This document shows, piece by piece, positions 11,723 to 24,048 of a DNA stretch of 64,000 nucleotides (its first letter is position 1; each line of letters begins with the position of its first letter). The stretch lies in contig BTPP01000001.1 in the NCBI GenBank assembly GCA_037102815.1, positions 4,365,001 through 4,429,000 on the forward strand. Direction: 5' to 3'. Made by a program: the position numbers and the translations under genes. The notes beneath the pieces are model-generated. The model had not been told where the DNA came from. It worked only from the letters and a program-made list of their open reading frames with translations, and did not search any database. The stretch is from Neurospora intermedia (taxonomy: Eukaryota > Ascomycota > Sordariomycetes > Sordariales > Sordariaceae).

Positions 11723-14289
11723 CTAGTACTGCTCCTCCATCTGTTTGCGTTCCTGATCCGTGTACCGATAAGCTGCCTTGTAAGTACTTTCCAAATCCTA
11801 ATTTACCTGTGCCTTGGGTATGTCGTCGATGACGTTTTGGATCGTGACAAACGCGCCGTCGCCTCCGTCCTTCCTAAGATCTTCGAGGAGGACCGTTGTT
11901 TGGGCGTAGAGGTTCTCTAAGGCTGCGCGAGAAGACTTCCCCAGGGACGCTGTGAGTGACAGAGAGTGTTAGCATAATAGAATGGAGGAAAAGCAAGGGA
12001 TTTAATGAACTCACTCAAAATGGCGGAATTCAATTCCTCAGCCACAGCAACGCGCCCTTTTCCATCCAGGAGGTGCGCGACCTCCTTGACTTCGAGGGGA
12101 TTCGGATACGCCATGAGCGCGAAGATTTCGTTGAGGTGTTTGCTGACTTCGTGACTTGGGTCGCTCTTGAATTCATCACGAAGCTCTTGGCCATATTCCA
12201 GGGCATCCTGACATAGCTCGCTTACTCCGGCAGCGCGCATCGCCATGGTTTCGTCCTCGGGATTGCCTGTCCTCAGCTCGCTACCATCCTCTTCGGTGTC
12301 CATCATCTCTTCTTCGCCTTCCGTCATCAGTTCGTCCTCCCCGCCTGGGTTCTGACTATACGTTCGTTGCGTGTCATTACCAGTATGGTGTCGAGCCTGA
12401 GATGTGCTCTTAGCTTTCACTCCGGCTTCTTGTAGTGAACTGTTCATTTCGGCCTCCCTTCGAATCATCTCGATGAACTTGCGACAGCGTAGCCGGAAGT
12501 ATACCTGACCGTTCTCCTCCAGCACCTTGGGGTAGAATTGATTGGTGTAGATGAGAGCCTGGTCGATGTCGCCTTCGAGGATAGCACGGCGAATCTGTTG
12601 CCTGTTATTCGCATCTTCATCATCCTTGATATTTACGCCCTCAACGGGAACGTCGGCGTCCATGTTGAGTGCCTGCTTTTCCATATGTATCTCTTCGGCA
12701 AAGGCACGGGCAGTTCCCACATAACCATCGTGTTGAAGGAATTGCAAAACCTTTTGAAGCCGTTAGTTCTCAAGTACCATGTGACTGGGACCCAGTTAAC
12801 TTACCAGTTGCTGAATGAGCTCGGTATCGTTTAGCGGGGGCGCGAGGTTAGCAGTATCCGTGCTTCTGATCTTGTCTGTGACCATCTTTTGTTGTTTCTG
12901 CATAATATCTCGTTAATGTCACATCGGGATCGCGTGGACAATGCCTTAGAATAGCCTCACCTTCATGTAACCGTCGATGTCGTACTGGAAGGGAACTTGA
13001 CCAAAATTGACCCAAATGTGGTCTCCGGGCCTTTTTAGCCCTACGGCAGGATAAAAACTCTTGGTAGGATCTTTGAAGCTCGGGTCCTTGAAGGCAATCT
13101 CTATACACACCACATGTCAGTCATCACCACACAGCCAAATTTTGCGGTCAAGCATACCTAGTTCCTCGCCATTTTTCGTGAACAAGACCTGATTTGTCCG
13201 AAAGTTCATTAGGCAGCCCACTGTGTCGCCGGCGCCGTACGTCGGGCCATACAGTCTGCCCGAATTGCTCCCCGAGGCAAAGATTTTTCCGTCATTACCA
13301 TGATAGGCCCAAGACTCCCCCTCCCAGCCCGGGAACCTCGACAATTGCGCCTTCCGGGTTTCGAAACCGATAGCGATGATATTCCTATGCGGGCCCGGTC
13401 AAGTTAGCATCGGTTTACCTGGCCTAGCAAACTGGAGGCCCAAGAGACGTTAACGCCCAAGTGACACTTACTCTTCTCGCTTCTTGCTGAGTAACATGAC
13501 CTCAAAGTAGTATACACCACACTGCATGGGCATGGGATTATCCGCTCGTATCGCGCCGGCTTCGTGTTCTGATCCCTTTGAGCCTGTGTATTTTACTTCG
13601 TAACCATCGCCAAACACCTCCACAGTATGGTCCTTGTCGTCACTGTTCCATCGAGTGGGGAGCGGGCTAACGACATCTTCCAATTCAGCTGATGCAGGGG
13701 GGCGCTCTATCAAATTCAATGCCACACCTCTGTGGATGCCGGATGGAAGCTTTGTGTGAAGCGTCACAGACCTGCTTTCCGTGTTCCCTGTATTCCCGGC
13801 GAAGACCGTTCCAGATGGCCCCTTGGACATTGTGGTTTCTCTGTCAGCCATGAGCTTGGCCTTGTGTTGTTCTGCGAGCTTTTCTAGATAACCGGATCCT
13901 CGCAGATACGAAGGCGAAAGAAAACCCGTCTTGCTGACACTGGCCGAGGATCCAACTCCGCTGTACGTCATATTCGGCCCCGCCAGTAACGGCTCCTTGC
14001 TCGTAAACATGTCAAAGGCGCGAGAGAATGACGGCAAGTTAGCACCAGACGTCCGATGCGACCCGCGCCCCTCGTCCAGCCCATGAGGGGCATTCCCTAA
14101 GTGTGCGGCGCCAGCATCGAGTGAGGAGAAGGGCGCGCCGGCGTGCGAGCTCGCGCCACTCCCATGGCTGCCACTGTCGGGGGATGGGTTCAGCAAGTGG
14201 GAGAAGCCGGCAGATCGAACGGGACGAGAGCCGTTGTTGGCCGAGGCAAATGAAGACATCCGGCGTGGAAATGGGTTTGGGTTGGTCAT
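11723..14289 (-). CDS. GID1: RanBPM/GID1 (Vid30) subunit of the GID/CTLH ubiquitin ligase
   Basis: Seven exons on the minus strand: 14289-13472, 13384-13158, 13100-12961, 12897-12805, 12750-12015, 11949-11807 and 11776-11723, about 736 aa. All junctions are GT-AG and in phase. Domain order is a disordered Ser-rich N-terminus, SPRY (about residues 215-392, with the FPGWEGESWAYHGNDG core), LisH (about 417-450), CTLH (about 475-525) and CRA (about 590-720), with acidic EEEMMDTEEDGSE before CRA. This is the order of human RanBP9/10 and yeast Vid30. In yeast the complex degrades gluconeogenic enzymes; this protein joins substrate receptor to scaffold. The last intron would be only 30 nt; if it is not removed, the protein stops at 11799 after ...PKAQVN. 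The frame stays open upstream of 14289 to about 14680 without an ATG, so a further 5' exon is possible. Confidence 0.88.
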
Positions 14290-16645
14290 AGTGTGAGAAG
14301 TGTTTGAGCGACTGAGTAGGAAGGGCGGAGGGTGTATGCTGGTCGGAGTAAACGCCGTTAATGCCCCAGGGGACTGGGTTGGCTTGCTGTTGCCCGAGGA
14401 ACCTGGCCTCCCGGAACTGGTCGATATCCGAGGAGTATCAGGCGGGATCGAGGTGTGTTGCCGATGTGATGCTGTCCAAGAAAGTTTTTTGTTGTGTGGA
14501 AACTGTCGTCTAGAGAAGAAGCAGCAGCAGCTATAGATGGCCTTATGCAGGTTGTGGCAGTAGATGGATGCTGGCTTCGGGAGCGGTTTGGATCGATGTG
14601 GTGTACTGTAGAGTGGGTGTGGTGTGCGAATGACGGAGGTGGAAGGCGATTCGTTATGGAAATTGCAGAGCACGAGCAATTCAAGGCCGCTATGTCATAA
14701 TTAGACGAGTGAGCATTCAAACACAATCAGCAAATGGTCGTGCTTGGAGCTGGAACCTACCGGCGTACTACCGCGTTCCACGCATGTACGCACTTTCCCG
14801 AACGGCCTGACTTGGAAGTTGCTCTCCGATTTGCCAAAGTGGGCGGCAGTGAATTTGTGAGTGCCGGCGGTTGAGCACCTTGTAAGATATTCAAAAGTCA
14901 ACCAGTTGACATTAGAGAGTATACTAGCGAGATGTCGAGCTCGAAGGGATGGAAGGTTGGGCGAGGGGGCAGGTTCACGCCCGTTATTATGTAGGTAGGT
15001 GGGTGTTGCTGTTATCAACAGGGCCCTCGAGGTGCCCAGTCCCGCTTTCCCGCTCTATCGCAATGGAGCGGGAACCACCTACTAGGGTGAGGTCAGCAGC
15101 CCAGCTAGTCTATTGTGGGTTACCTAGGCAGGTACCTACCTACCTGGCACATGCTGGGGTCACTCACCCACGGGCAGGACGGGACACATGCTTCCCTATG
15201 GAATTCCATCTTTAATTTGCCTCGCCTCAGGCATAGAGCCGACAACACAGGTACAGTGAAGAAATGGTCTGTTGGTATAGAGAAATGACCTGTTATTAGT
15301 TGCCAACATTAACATTGAGCATCGCGGCTGCCGTGGCAGCAACGAACCTGAAGGGGAGCAAGTTCGGTGGCTTTACGATGGATGGATGACATCCTCACTA
15401 CTAGGAATGAAGCGGGGTGAATGATCCACCGTAGTCAGAGATATCGATGTCCTCCCATATCCTCAGCTTGCCGTCACCTACGCATCAAGTTGGACTGGCC
15501 TATCCTTAGTCTTTTTTGGATGCTATTTCAAGTGAGCATCTGTGACAGTGAAGCCATCTCAATGTCTAAATTGATCAGGTTAGTTTGCTCTTCTCATAGA
15601 ATTTCTAAGAAGCGCAGGTACCTGTGACCAATACCCTTGTCTGAAGATGCCGGCGGCCGGCAGTCAATGACACCGACGGGCCTGCATTGCCTGCCGTCTT
15701 AAGTTGGTTTCGCACCGCTTCAGTCCTTCAGAGGCATAGCGACATCTGATTGGTCAGAATCTTCTTCCTCACAGATGTGACTGGCTAACAAGCAACAAGC
15801 AACATCACCACGCCTCGTTTGTTTTTGATGGGTTTAGAGAGCCCCTACACAGCATTTATTTACTCGGTCTAATCAGTGCCAAGATTTAAATCGTTGTCTA
15901 CAAGGTTGACACTGTGAAACACAAGTGGAGAAGATGTCGATTCAAAGCGCGATGCTCCAAAAACAGAGCCGGAATCTGACTAACCAAATCATGACAGCTT
16001 TCTTCCAAGTGTGTCTTTGTGTCATGTCGAGATCCCTTCAAAGAATGTAAAGGCGCCACAGCAATACCTTTCAGTCAGACATAGCCGGTACTCAAAGCTT
16101 TGAGTTGTACCCAAGTTCATTATGACGACGATTAGCCATCTGAGTGAGAACAATGATGTGGTGAAATCAAGCGCGACACCGCGCAATTACTACCGGAATG
16201 ATAATAGCAATTACATGCTCGGGTATAGGTGCTTACAAAGGTCGCGATGTCCTCATCTTAAAGCTGTAAGACACTCGCCAGTGAAGCCCGTAAGCAACAC
16301 TCGTCGAGCAGACGTGAGAATCCCCTAATACCAAAACGCCAACTCCGGGCCTCGCTGTGGCCATGTACACCTCTAATTCCCACAAAAACAAAAAGAAAGC
16401 GAGAAGAAAAAAAAACTCCCACATCCCTGCTTACACGCCATAAACGCCAAAGTGTTGCTTCCTGCCTCGGCGGGCAAACGAGCTTTTGTGGGAGAATAGC
16501 CCCCCATAACCTGTTCCTTTTCCTCCCAGTGCGATGCTCGAATGCTCTTAACAACCGTACCCTTGATGCCCAGCCAGCCATGGCCAAGCTTCAACAGCAA
16601 CGTTCTTGTATATAACTGAAAAGTTTAAACTGCAAGCGGAGATGG
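14290..16645. other. Intergenic region with GGTAGGTACC-type motifs
   Basis: These 2.36 kb separate two minus-strand genes and contain the GID1 promoter and leader and the IES4 3' UTR. Copies of a palindromic TAGGTAGGTACCTACC-like motif lie near 14991-15003 and 15129-15145. Short open frames show no domain. No RNA gene is seen. Confidence 0.5.
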
Positions 16646-17582
16646 CTATACGGCGATGGCTGTCGGTACTGATGCAGGTGCTGGTGCTGGAGTCGGTCCC
16701 GGTGAAGGCGCGGCTGAGTTGGCGGCGGCAAAGCTAGGGGCGTTCTGCATCTCGACATCTGCCCCGTTGTTGCTTGACTCGCTTTTGACTTGGGCGTTCT
16801 CGCCCGGAACGATGTTCTCTTTGCTGCTGCCTGCGGCTGATGCTGAAACCGGAATGGGTTCCTCTACCGATAGTTCTGGCCGTGGCTTAGGCGGCGCAGT
16901 CCAGCGCGGAAGCTCCCAGACAACGCCGGTAAAGCTCTTGAGGGTGAATCCGCCTCTGGTCCACTTCCGGCAAGGCTTGCCAGACCGATCAAGAGCTCGG
17001 AGACCGGCGTTGATGGCGCCCATGTTAGCCTTGGGTCCAAGTTTGTGCGCAGCCAAGCCGCCTCGGCCGCCCTCGATGGTACCGTCGTCTCTGTGTGGTT
17101 GTCAGTCTTCACCTGTAAAGGGAGAAAGGTGCAGAAGGGAAGAGTACTCACAGCCTCTGTTTCTTCTTGGGACCCGGCTTGCCCCGAACCTTGGCCTCAC
17201 CATTGCCATTAACGCCAGCACCTGCCGCCCGCTTAACGCCCTTCTTCTTCAGTCCATCAGTAGGTGGGCCCATGGGGCCGGACTGCGGCGCCGGGGTACC
17301 AGCCGCGGGAGTGTTTGCATTTGAGTCGGACGCATTCTCAGCGGCCGAATTCGTGACGGCAGGGATGACGGTCGAGTCGACAGGTGAATCGTTGGTCTCT
17401 TTGACAAGCGGCGTGTCCTCTTTGACATAACCAGGATCGACAATGGCACGTAGATTCTTTGGTGTCACGGCGAGGGTGACGACTTTGGACGACGCGCCAT
17501 TAGAGCTGGCCACGGAGACGCCAACCCCGTTCGACTTTCGTCGGTCTTTGGGAGTAGCGCTGCTCTTGACGTGAGGAGCCAT
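16646..17582 (-). CDS. IES4: INO80 complex subunit Ies4
   Basis: Two exons on the minus strand, 17582-17152 and 17090-16646, with one 61-nt intron (GTGAGT...CACAG), giving 291 aa. The N-terminus is basic with KSSATPKDRRKS; a second basic, nuclear-localisation-like stretch is GKPGPKKKQR at the splice junction. The conserved core follows, with KLGPKANMGAINAGLRALDR and then CRKWTRGGF and FTGVVWELPRW (about residues 160-205); this is the signature of the Ies4 family. The C-terminus is a Pro/Ala-rich low-complexity tail ending in PAPAPASVPTAIAV. Ies4 is a fungal-specific subunit of the INO80 chromatin-remodelling complex and in yeast is phosphorylated by the DNA-damage checkpoint. The family call rests on recall of the conserved core and was not tested by alignment. 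Confidence 0.8.
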
Positions 17583-19852
17583 TGCTCAGGACTTGTTTGG
17601 CGTAAGGCTGAAATCGTGAGTATAATCTAACGGCTGATTAATGGAATGGACGTGGACAGAACGGTCCAAGGTTGGTTGTTGCGGCAAGTGAAGTTGATGT
17701 AGGAAAGAACGTCGGCGAGGTTGAAGGTAAATAGATTTATTGTTGGTGCCTTGGCCCAGGTTCGCGGTTCGGGAATTGGGCGATCCACTGGTTGGACGGT
17801 GACGGGGCACACACACACAATGGAGTGGTTGATGGGGTGGCAGTTGGCTCTCGGGCGCTAGACGCGGAGGGAGCACGCAGCGTCGGTCTTGTCTCCCGGT
17901 CTAGGCGCTGGAGTTTTGGCGTCGCACTTTTATTTCGCGACGGCGTTGCGCGAGATGGTGTTGATGACTTGAAGCGATGGAAACGTCGGGGAGGATGCGG
18001 TGGTGGTGAGCATCTGTGTGGGTGGTGTAATGAAAGAGGAGACCAAGAATGAACATGGTCTGGAAAAGTTTGGTCACCCAGCAGCCTTGAGGCGGCGGGC
18101 GTCCACCTGTTTTGCCTTCATGCTGGCAAAGAACATAGGTGTCGGGGAGTCCATGAGATCCAACGAGCGCTACTCCAAAGTACGGCAAGGGCAAAAACAG
18201 AGGTCGGTTACCCATCCACATCCACGTGCACTCCTACAACCCGAACCCTAAGTAGTCTTGTACCAGAGTCTTGGCGAAATCCCTGAATCTGACCCGCACA
18301 CAACGAAGCCCGTCCCGTCACCACCCAGGCACCGTCCAGGCCCGTCGCCATCGCCAATCGTGACATGCCCCCCTTTTTGTCGTAATGACGGGAAACACGG
18401 ACTACAACAAGGGATTAACAAGCGCATTCTACATGTAGTCATTAAACATTTACTTTGAGGTGTGCTAGATAAGTCTCAAAATGTCGGAGCGATGGTGGTG
18501 CTGCAGCGTTTGCAATCGATCCATGTGTGAACAGCGCACGGCATGGCGAGTCGACGTTGCTGACGAAATTTGGCTGCAACAGTCAGGTTTGGTTCCATTC
18601 AGGTTGCGTGTGAATTGCAGTTCGGGAGTTTGCCCTTGTGCGTCCATTCTTGGCTCCATTTCGTGATCCCGATGGAGGGAAGGAACCGGAAGCCCTGCCC
18701 TGCGTCGGATTTAGGATCCGATCACCTCGAGTCAAGACGGAGGGATCCTGATCCAGTCCCCAGTATAATGAAGCTCCCAAATCCCTTTTCTAGAGCCTCG
18801 GTCCCGTCGTTTGCGGCGTGTCTTCACTTGCCCATGATCGTCGTCGTCGTCGTCGTCCACCAACCCACGCATTCAGTACTGCTTATCCAAGATACACAAC
18901 GAGCGCGAAGTAACAGTTTTGGGCTTTGGACGTCCTGAAGAGAGCCCCATCCCTTGATTCGTCTCCCAGCGACGAGTCTGCTGGATGCGAAGCAACCGAT
19001 CCCGTTAGTAGATTGAAACATTCCAGTTGTTCGGTTGCGTCAATATGGATGCATAACCGAAAACTATTTTGCCCTCTTTTTCCTTTGCTCTGAACCCCCG
19101 AGCAGCCAGAACCAGTGAATGGCGAGGCAGAGACGGCACGGACGGGCCAGCTGGACAAATCCTAAAGGTGACCGACCGTCCTGGCGCCAAAAAGAAAACC
19201 ATAATAAACGTGTGATGCCATCGATTGCGCACAGCAATGATCAATGTTCGAACAGAAATGAAAACCTGATCGACGTAACCGAGTGTGCCTAGTCTCATCA
19301 TCATCATCCCCGCCATGGCTGGAACACCTGGCTCAGCACAACATTGCTTTCCAGAGATCAAATGATCAGCACTTCCGCAGCAGGTAACATCACCAGTTTA
19401 ATTCGAGGCGATATATCAATCGATACGAAATTGGTTTTGGTTTCGGAACCTGACACCCCTCTCAGTTTCACATCATTCTCGCCTGGAACGCTTTCCAAAT
19501 CCAGCTGAAATAATCACGATAACTGATTTGAAATATCGCCTGCCCAAGTGTTCAAAGATGCCCAACATGCACTGGGTTCAATGACACAAAGCCAGACTTC
19601 AGTTGGGACGGAGGCTCAAAGGATGGTGGATTGCTGTGCATGTGCGAGTGGACGCTTTCGAGTTACGTCCTCTTCCAACACCCATCCTCACCGTCACCAT
19701 ACCTTCTTTCCCTCAACACCGACAGCGGGGCTTACTCACCCCAAAAAGAAACAAACAAAATATCGCGACGGCCTCAGAACAAGCTGACTTGAAGCTTAGG
19801 AGCCACGTTCCAGTAAGGAATGAAAAAAAAATTATACAGATGATTGGACAAC
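17583..19852. other. Intergenic region
   Basis: This is the IES4 promoter side plus about 1.6 kb towards the tRNA gene. A (GTC)n run lies at about 18839-18857. An A run at about 19823-19831 reads as oligo-T just downstream of the minus-strand tRNA gene and is its likely Pol III terminator. No protein gene is supported. Confidence 0.5.
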
Positions 19853-19925
19853 TCCCTCGGTAAGGATCGAACTTACAGCCTCCAGATTAACAGTCTGACG
19901 CGCTAGCCAATTGCGCCACGAGGGA
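19853..19925 (-). tRNA. tRNA-Asn (GTT)
   Basis: A 73-nt cloverleaf with no intron. The acceptor stem pairs TCCCTCG with CGAGGGA over 7 bp. The D-arm carries the A box (TGGCGCAATTGG). The anticodon stem TCAGA/TCTGG closes the loop CTGTTAA with anticodon GTT, which reads AAC/AAU. The T-arm contains GTTCGATCC, the B box. CCA is not encoded, as expected for a nuclear gene. An oligo-T run about 20-30 nt downstream on the minus strand is the probable terminator. Confidence 0.95.
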
Positions 19926-20777
19926 ATCTTATCTAATTGATGGTTTACAGGCGGAATATTTTAGATCTATATTTCAACTTCTTGGTCTTGGCTAGCTTCG
20001 ATCACGAACAAAGGGCATGGCCTGTTGAGTGGATGGCTGGTGAGGGCTTCATCTGTGAGATGATAGATCCTTCAAATTTTCTCGGCTACCGCCGCGAGTT
20101 GAATGACAAGGAGCGGATGTGTCTAGTCGACTGCTAGCACTCGCCGCACGCTTGGTGAAACGAGACTGAAAGCTAGTTCTCTAGGAGCGTCTATTGTATT
20201 GACATGTTGGAGTGATATTGTGCTCACCCCCCCCCCCCCCCCCCCCCCCTCCAAAAAAGAAAAAAAAAAAAAAAAAAGGGAGGAGGAGGGGGAGACTGCA
20301 AGTAAGACGTCTTGTGGTGCTGGTTAGCGAGCAGAGAGGAACGTGGTTCCGAGGGAAAATACTGTGGCCTCTTGGGCTCCTAGATGACATTCATGCTAAG
20401 CTCAACCACACCTAAAGCAGCACTAGGTAATATATGTCTTTGTCGACTTCGGAATGCACTTACTTGTGATCACCAGAGAATACACAAAGATGAATGACGT
20501 GACATCGAGAGGGAAAGATCAAGCCTCAGCGGGTATATACCACTGATTGAAACTAGACTTTTCATGTACCTTACCCATCCAACGCCGAATGTTCATTGTG
20601 TATGCCATCTACATCGATATGTATCTAACCAAACCATTAAAATTCATGTCTTCATAATCATTTTTCCATCAGAAGCAAACGCTCAGACGTTTACTCTTTG
20701 GTATCCTCCGCTTAATGTTTCACCTTTGGGTGTGAAACCGCCCACACAGCAACAGACACACTACTAGCTGATCAAGC
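19926..20777. other. Intergenic region with C/A homopolymer tract
   Basis: This lies between the tRNA gene and the 3' end of the MFS transporter. Apart from the long C-then-A tract I see no feature; the short open frames have no domain. Confidence 0.5.
20227..20277. repeat. Poly-C then poly-A tract
   Basis: About 23 consecutive C (20227-20249) are followed by an A-rich run to 20277 broken by one G. Such adjacent homopolymers are length-variable and prone to sequencing error. Open frames that cross the tract are meaningless. Confidence 0.85.
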
Positions 20778-22632
20778 TCAAGTCTTCTTGTTCAACGCAT
20801 TATCCATACTCTCCCTCCACTTGGCGGCGTTCCTCTTCAACAGCCAAATTGCCAGGTTGCCAGTGACCCACGCAAACAACCCGACCATGGTGCACAACCA
20901 CCCAATCCCCATGGCGTTGATGAGCGGCTGAGCGACGATTGTGCCCACGCACGAGAAGATATTTCTCACAAAGTTGTTCACGGCCACACCGCTGCTGCTC
21001 CGGTGCGGCATGAATTCGGTCAACATGGTCGTGACGGCACCAAAGACGAGCATGGACCCGCACCCAAAGAAGAAGTTGGCAACACAGGGCACGATCCAAT
21101 AGACACCGTGCTGTGCCGTCCAACCGAACCAAACCATGGCGGCGGGATACATACTGGCAGCTAACCAGATGTTCTCACGCATGCGGTCCTCGGGCAGGAA
21201 GATGGGGTTGCCATTAGCATCGTAGCGGCCAGCCTTGCGGGCCTCACGCATCATGATCTTGTCGGTCCATCGTCCACCGAAAAGTGAGGCAACAATGTAG
21301 CCGAGAGAAGAGGGTAAATACAAGAGGCCGACGATAATGGTAGAGTAACCGTAGGGTGCTGAATGGAAGGTGGTCTGAATAGAGATATTGAGAATGAAGA
21401 GAGCACCGAACGCGATGGCGGCAGAGTAAACAGACACTAGAACTGGGGGATACCGCAGGTAAAGGAGTACCTCGAGAGGTTCGATGATGAAGCGCTTAGT
21501 GATAGCGCCAGCGCGTTTAGAGTGTTCGGCGACAGACTGGCGTGTCGAGACACGCTTGAGCTCGTTGTTCTCGGCGGGCGGCGGTGGAAGGGGCTTGCGC
21601 TTGGTGAGTGTCTCGGGTAGGGCGAAGGTGATCAGGATCAAAGTGCAGCTGCCGTAGATGGCGAGGAACCACATGGTTGATCGCCACCCGAACCCCTGGG
21701 AAAGCGCTCCGCCGATGATGGGGGAGAGCAGAGGGCCGATTAGGGGGCCGAGATAGAATATTCCCATGGCTCGTCCGCGCTCTGCTGGCTTCCAAATGTC
21801 GGCGATAGTGCCAGCACCGACGGCTTGTACCTGATGGGGTTTAAGGATCAGTCTTTATTTTCGCGTGGTTTGAAGTGAATTTACGCACGGATGCTGATGC
21901 TCCTCCAGCAAGAAGGCGCATTATCACTAGCATAGCAGTATTTACGCTGACAGCACTCAGGACCGAAAAGACAACAAACAACGTGAAAGAGGCAATGTAG
22001 ATGGTCCGTCGGCCTAGCGTTTCCGAGAATGATGACCACCAGAGGGGAAATATTGACATAGCTAGCATGTACAAGGCAACGGCCAAGTTGGTGATAGTTG
22101 GCGATGTATGTAGGTCATCAGCCATCAGTTCAAGAGCAGCTGTTGTATTAAATGTCAGTCTCCGGACGCCACAAAGCCAAGCTCACTGAATGTGGCCTCA
22201 TTGCTTACGGAGAAAGATGCCACTGCCAAAAGGGGCGCCAGCAGCTGCGAGGGCAACTATGATCGTGATCATCCATTTCGTCTTGTTCTTGTACTCAACG
22301 GGACGCTCAACCTCGGGAATGATAGCGAAGCGAGCCAAGAGCCCCCTGCGATCCGCCCTTGCGACAACACAAGCCGTATGGGCTCGGGACGAAGAGTGAG
22401 TGCGATAGGGCTGAGGCAAGGTGGAGTCGCCACCCGGATGAGATTCGTCCTGTTCTGGGCCTGGTTCATGATCGGAGCCGTCGACAACTTCAGGTCCGTC
22501 GGTATCAGAACCTGAAGAGGTCATTTGCTCCTTCGTGCCCTTCTTCTCTTCCACCCCTCCGGAGAGGGTTTTGTGTGCATTAGTGAGAGCCACTGGCCCT
22601 GGGGATTCTTTTTCTGGATGTCGTTCGTCCAT
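20778..22632 (-). CDS. MFS transporter, DHA1 (drug:H+ antiporter, Qdr/Dtr1-like) family
   Basis: Three exons on the minus strand: 22632-22209, 22139-21889 and 21830-20778, giving 575 aa. The introns of 69 and 58 nt are GTAAGC...AACAG and GTGCGT...ATCAG. A hydrophilic N-terminus of about 115 residues precedes 12 predicted membrane segments. Segment 1 begins WMITIIVALAAAGAPFGSGI. Motif A, SETLGRRTIY, lies in loop 2-3. The ASASVQAVGAGTIADIW segment, spanning the second splice junction, and GPLIGPLLSPIIGG (motif C) are typical of DHA1 exporters. A central loop of about 50 residues separates the two halves. It should act at the plasma membrane in proton-coupled export of drugs, polyamines or similar small molecules; the substrate cannot be read from sequence. 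The first ATG (MDERHPEKES) is taken as start. Confidence 0.88.
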
Positions 22633-23981
22633 GGCGGTACTTGGTGGCGATCTGAGTGTAAGTAAGTATAGAGAACACTCGGAGCCGCCAAGCAAAATCC
22701 GGGTATGGATAAAACCCAAAGCCTATCACAGGGTTATAGATGGTCGCAAAGGGCAGTTGTAGGACAGATTCCAGTCCCTTGGAACTTGAAAACGAGCAGC
22801 GAAGATGTTCAAGGCAGGGAGCGGAAATATATAGCTAAGATATGCCCATGTATGAACAGTTGAAGCTAAATGGCAAGACGGGTGCTCGGCACGGTGAAAT
22901 GTATATGACCAAGACACGCCAGCTGGTGGATAAATCGAGTAGTGCGACAAAACCGACCAGTAAAGATATATGTAACGAGACAAGAAGACGAAATGAAGAC
23001 AGAGAGAGCAGCAAAGCCAAGATGAGGAGGAGAACGAGGAAGGAGTCGGTCAGGTCACCGCAACAAGTCTGAGATAAGTACCGATCTGAAGCACCAACTT
23101 GGTCCTCGGCATGGAACAGGAATAACGAAAAGGGCAGGGGCGGGTGAGCCGTCCGTTGATTCAATCCACCGCACTGCACTTGCACTTGCTCACCAACTGT
23201 TCAGTGTCCTTCTTTGGGCAAGGTGCCGATAGCAATCCCGATGACAGGGTGCGCCTTCCAGAACGAAGCACAGAGGTGTAAGGTCACTTCATTCTGCCTT
23301 GGCGCCCACGAACATCCACCGTCGACATGACCCATGACAAAGCGGCCGCTAAAAAGGATGAACTGCTTCCTCGAAGTTCGAACAAATGGAGGTTCCGAAG
23401 GCCTTCCACAGCAGATGCCGATAGTTAACGATGACAACGTCGGAGCATATGCACATGGCTTTCCGTTGCGCATGATGGCATATTGTATCAACAAGGGCGA
23501 CACAACGTTGGGTTTCAACCGGAATGATTCATCGTGGGTTTGCCCTTCCTTCGTGTTGGCGGTGTTCATGTGATCTTAAGTTGCTCGTACGAGCCGCTCT
23601 TGAACAAAAGGACAGCAGCGGCACCGAGAACGGCCCGGTGATGGGCGGTGGGAAACGTTTCTTATTGGTTCCTACTGGTTCCCGCTTCCGAATTCCGGAG
23701 CCAGCCCACTCCCGCTCGGGTCTTCGGCACGCAATGCACTATCCGATGGCATTACCCACTCAACGGCGCCTGGACGGAACGGTTACGGAGCCACCACAGT
23801 ACGTGTACGGGCACCCTTGGGCATTGGACTCCCCGGCCCCTTGCACGGCGCCGTAGCGAGACCTTTCACGGTAGTGTATGTTGAACGGCACGGACGCCGA
23901 AGACACGGCGGAGGCTAGAGGTACCTAGAGGTAGGTAGTGTACAGGGCGGAGAGGCCAAGAAGGAACAAGTTCCAGAACTT

Positions 23982-23988
23982 TGACTCA
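23982..23988 (+). promoter_or_regulatory. CPC-1/Gcn4-type site TGACTCA
   Basis: An exact TGACTCA lies 299 bp upstream of the PRO2 start codon. This is the binding sequence of Neurospora CPC-1 and yeast Gcn4, which raise amino-acid biosynthesis genes on starvation. Binding here is inferred. Confidence 0.6.
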
Positions 23989-24041
23989 CTCACTGGGCCG
24001 AACATTTGGATCCCCGTAACGAGAGAGCGGGACCTTCCACT

Positions 24042-24048
24042 TGAGTCA
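24042..24048 (-). promoter_or_regulatory. Second CPC-1/Gcn4-type site (TGAGTCA on + strand)
   Basis: This is the exact reverse complement of TGACTCA, 60 bp from the first copy and 239 bp upstream of the PRO2 start codon. The paired arrangement makes cross-pathway control of this proline gene more likely. Confidence 0.6.
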
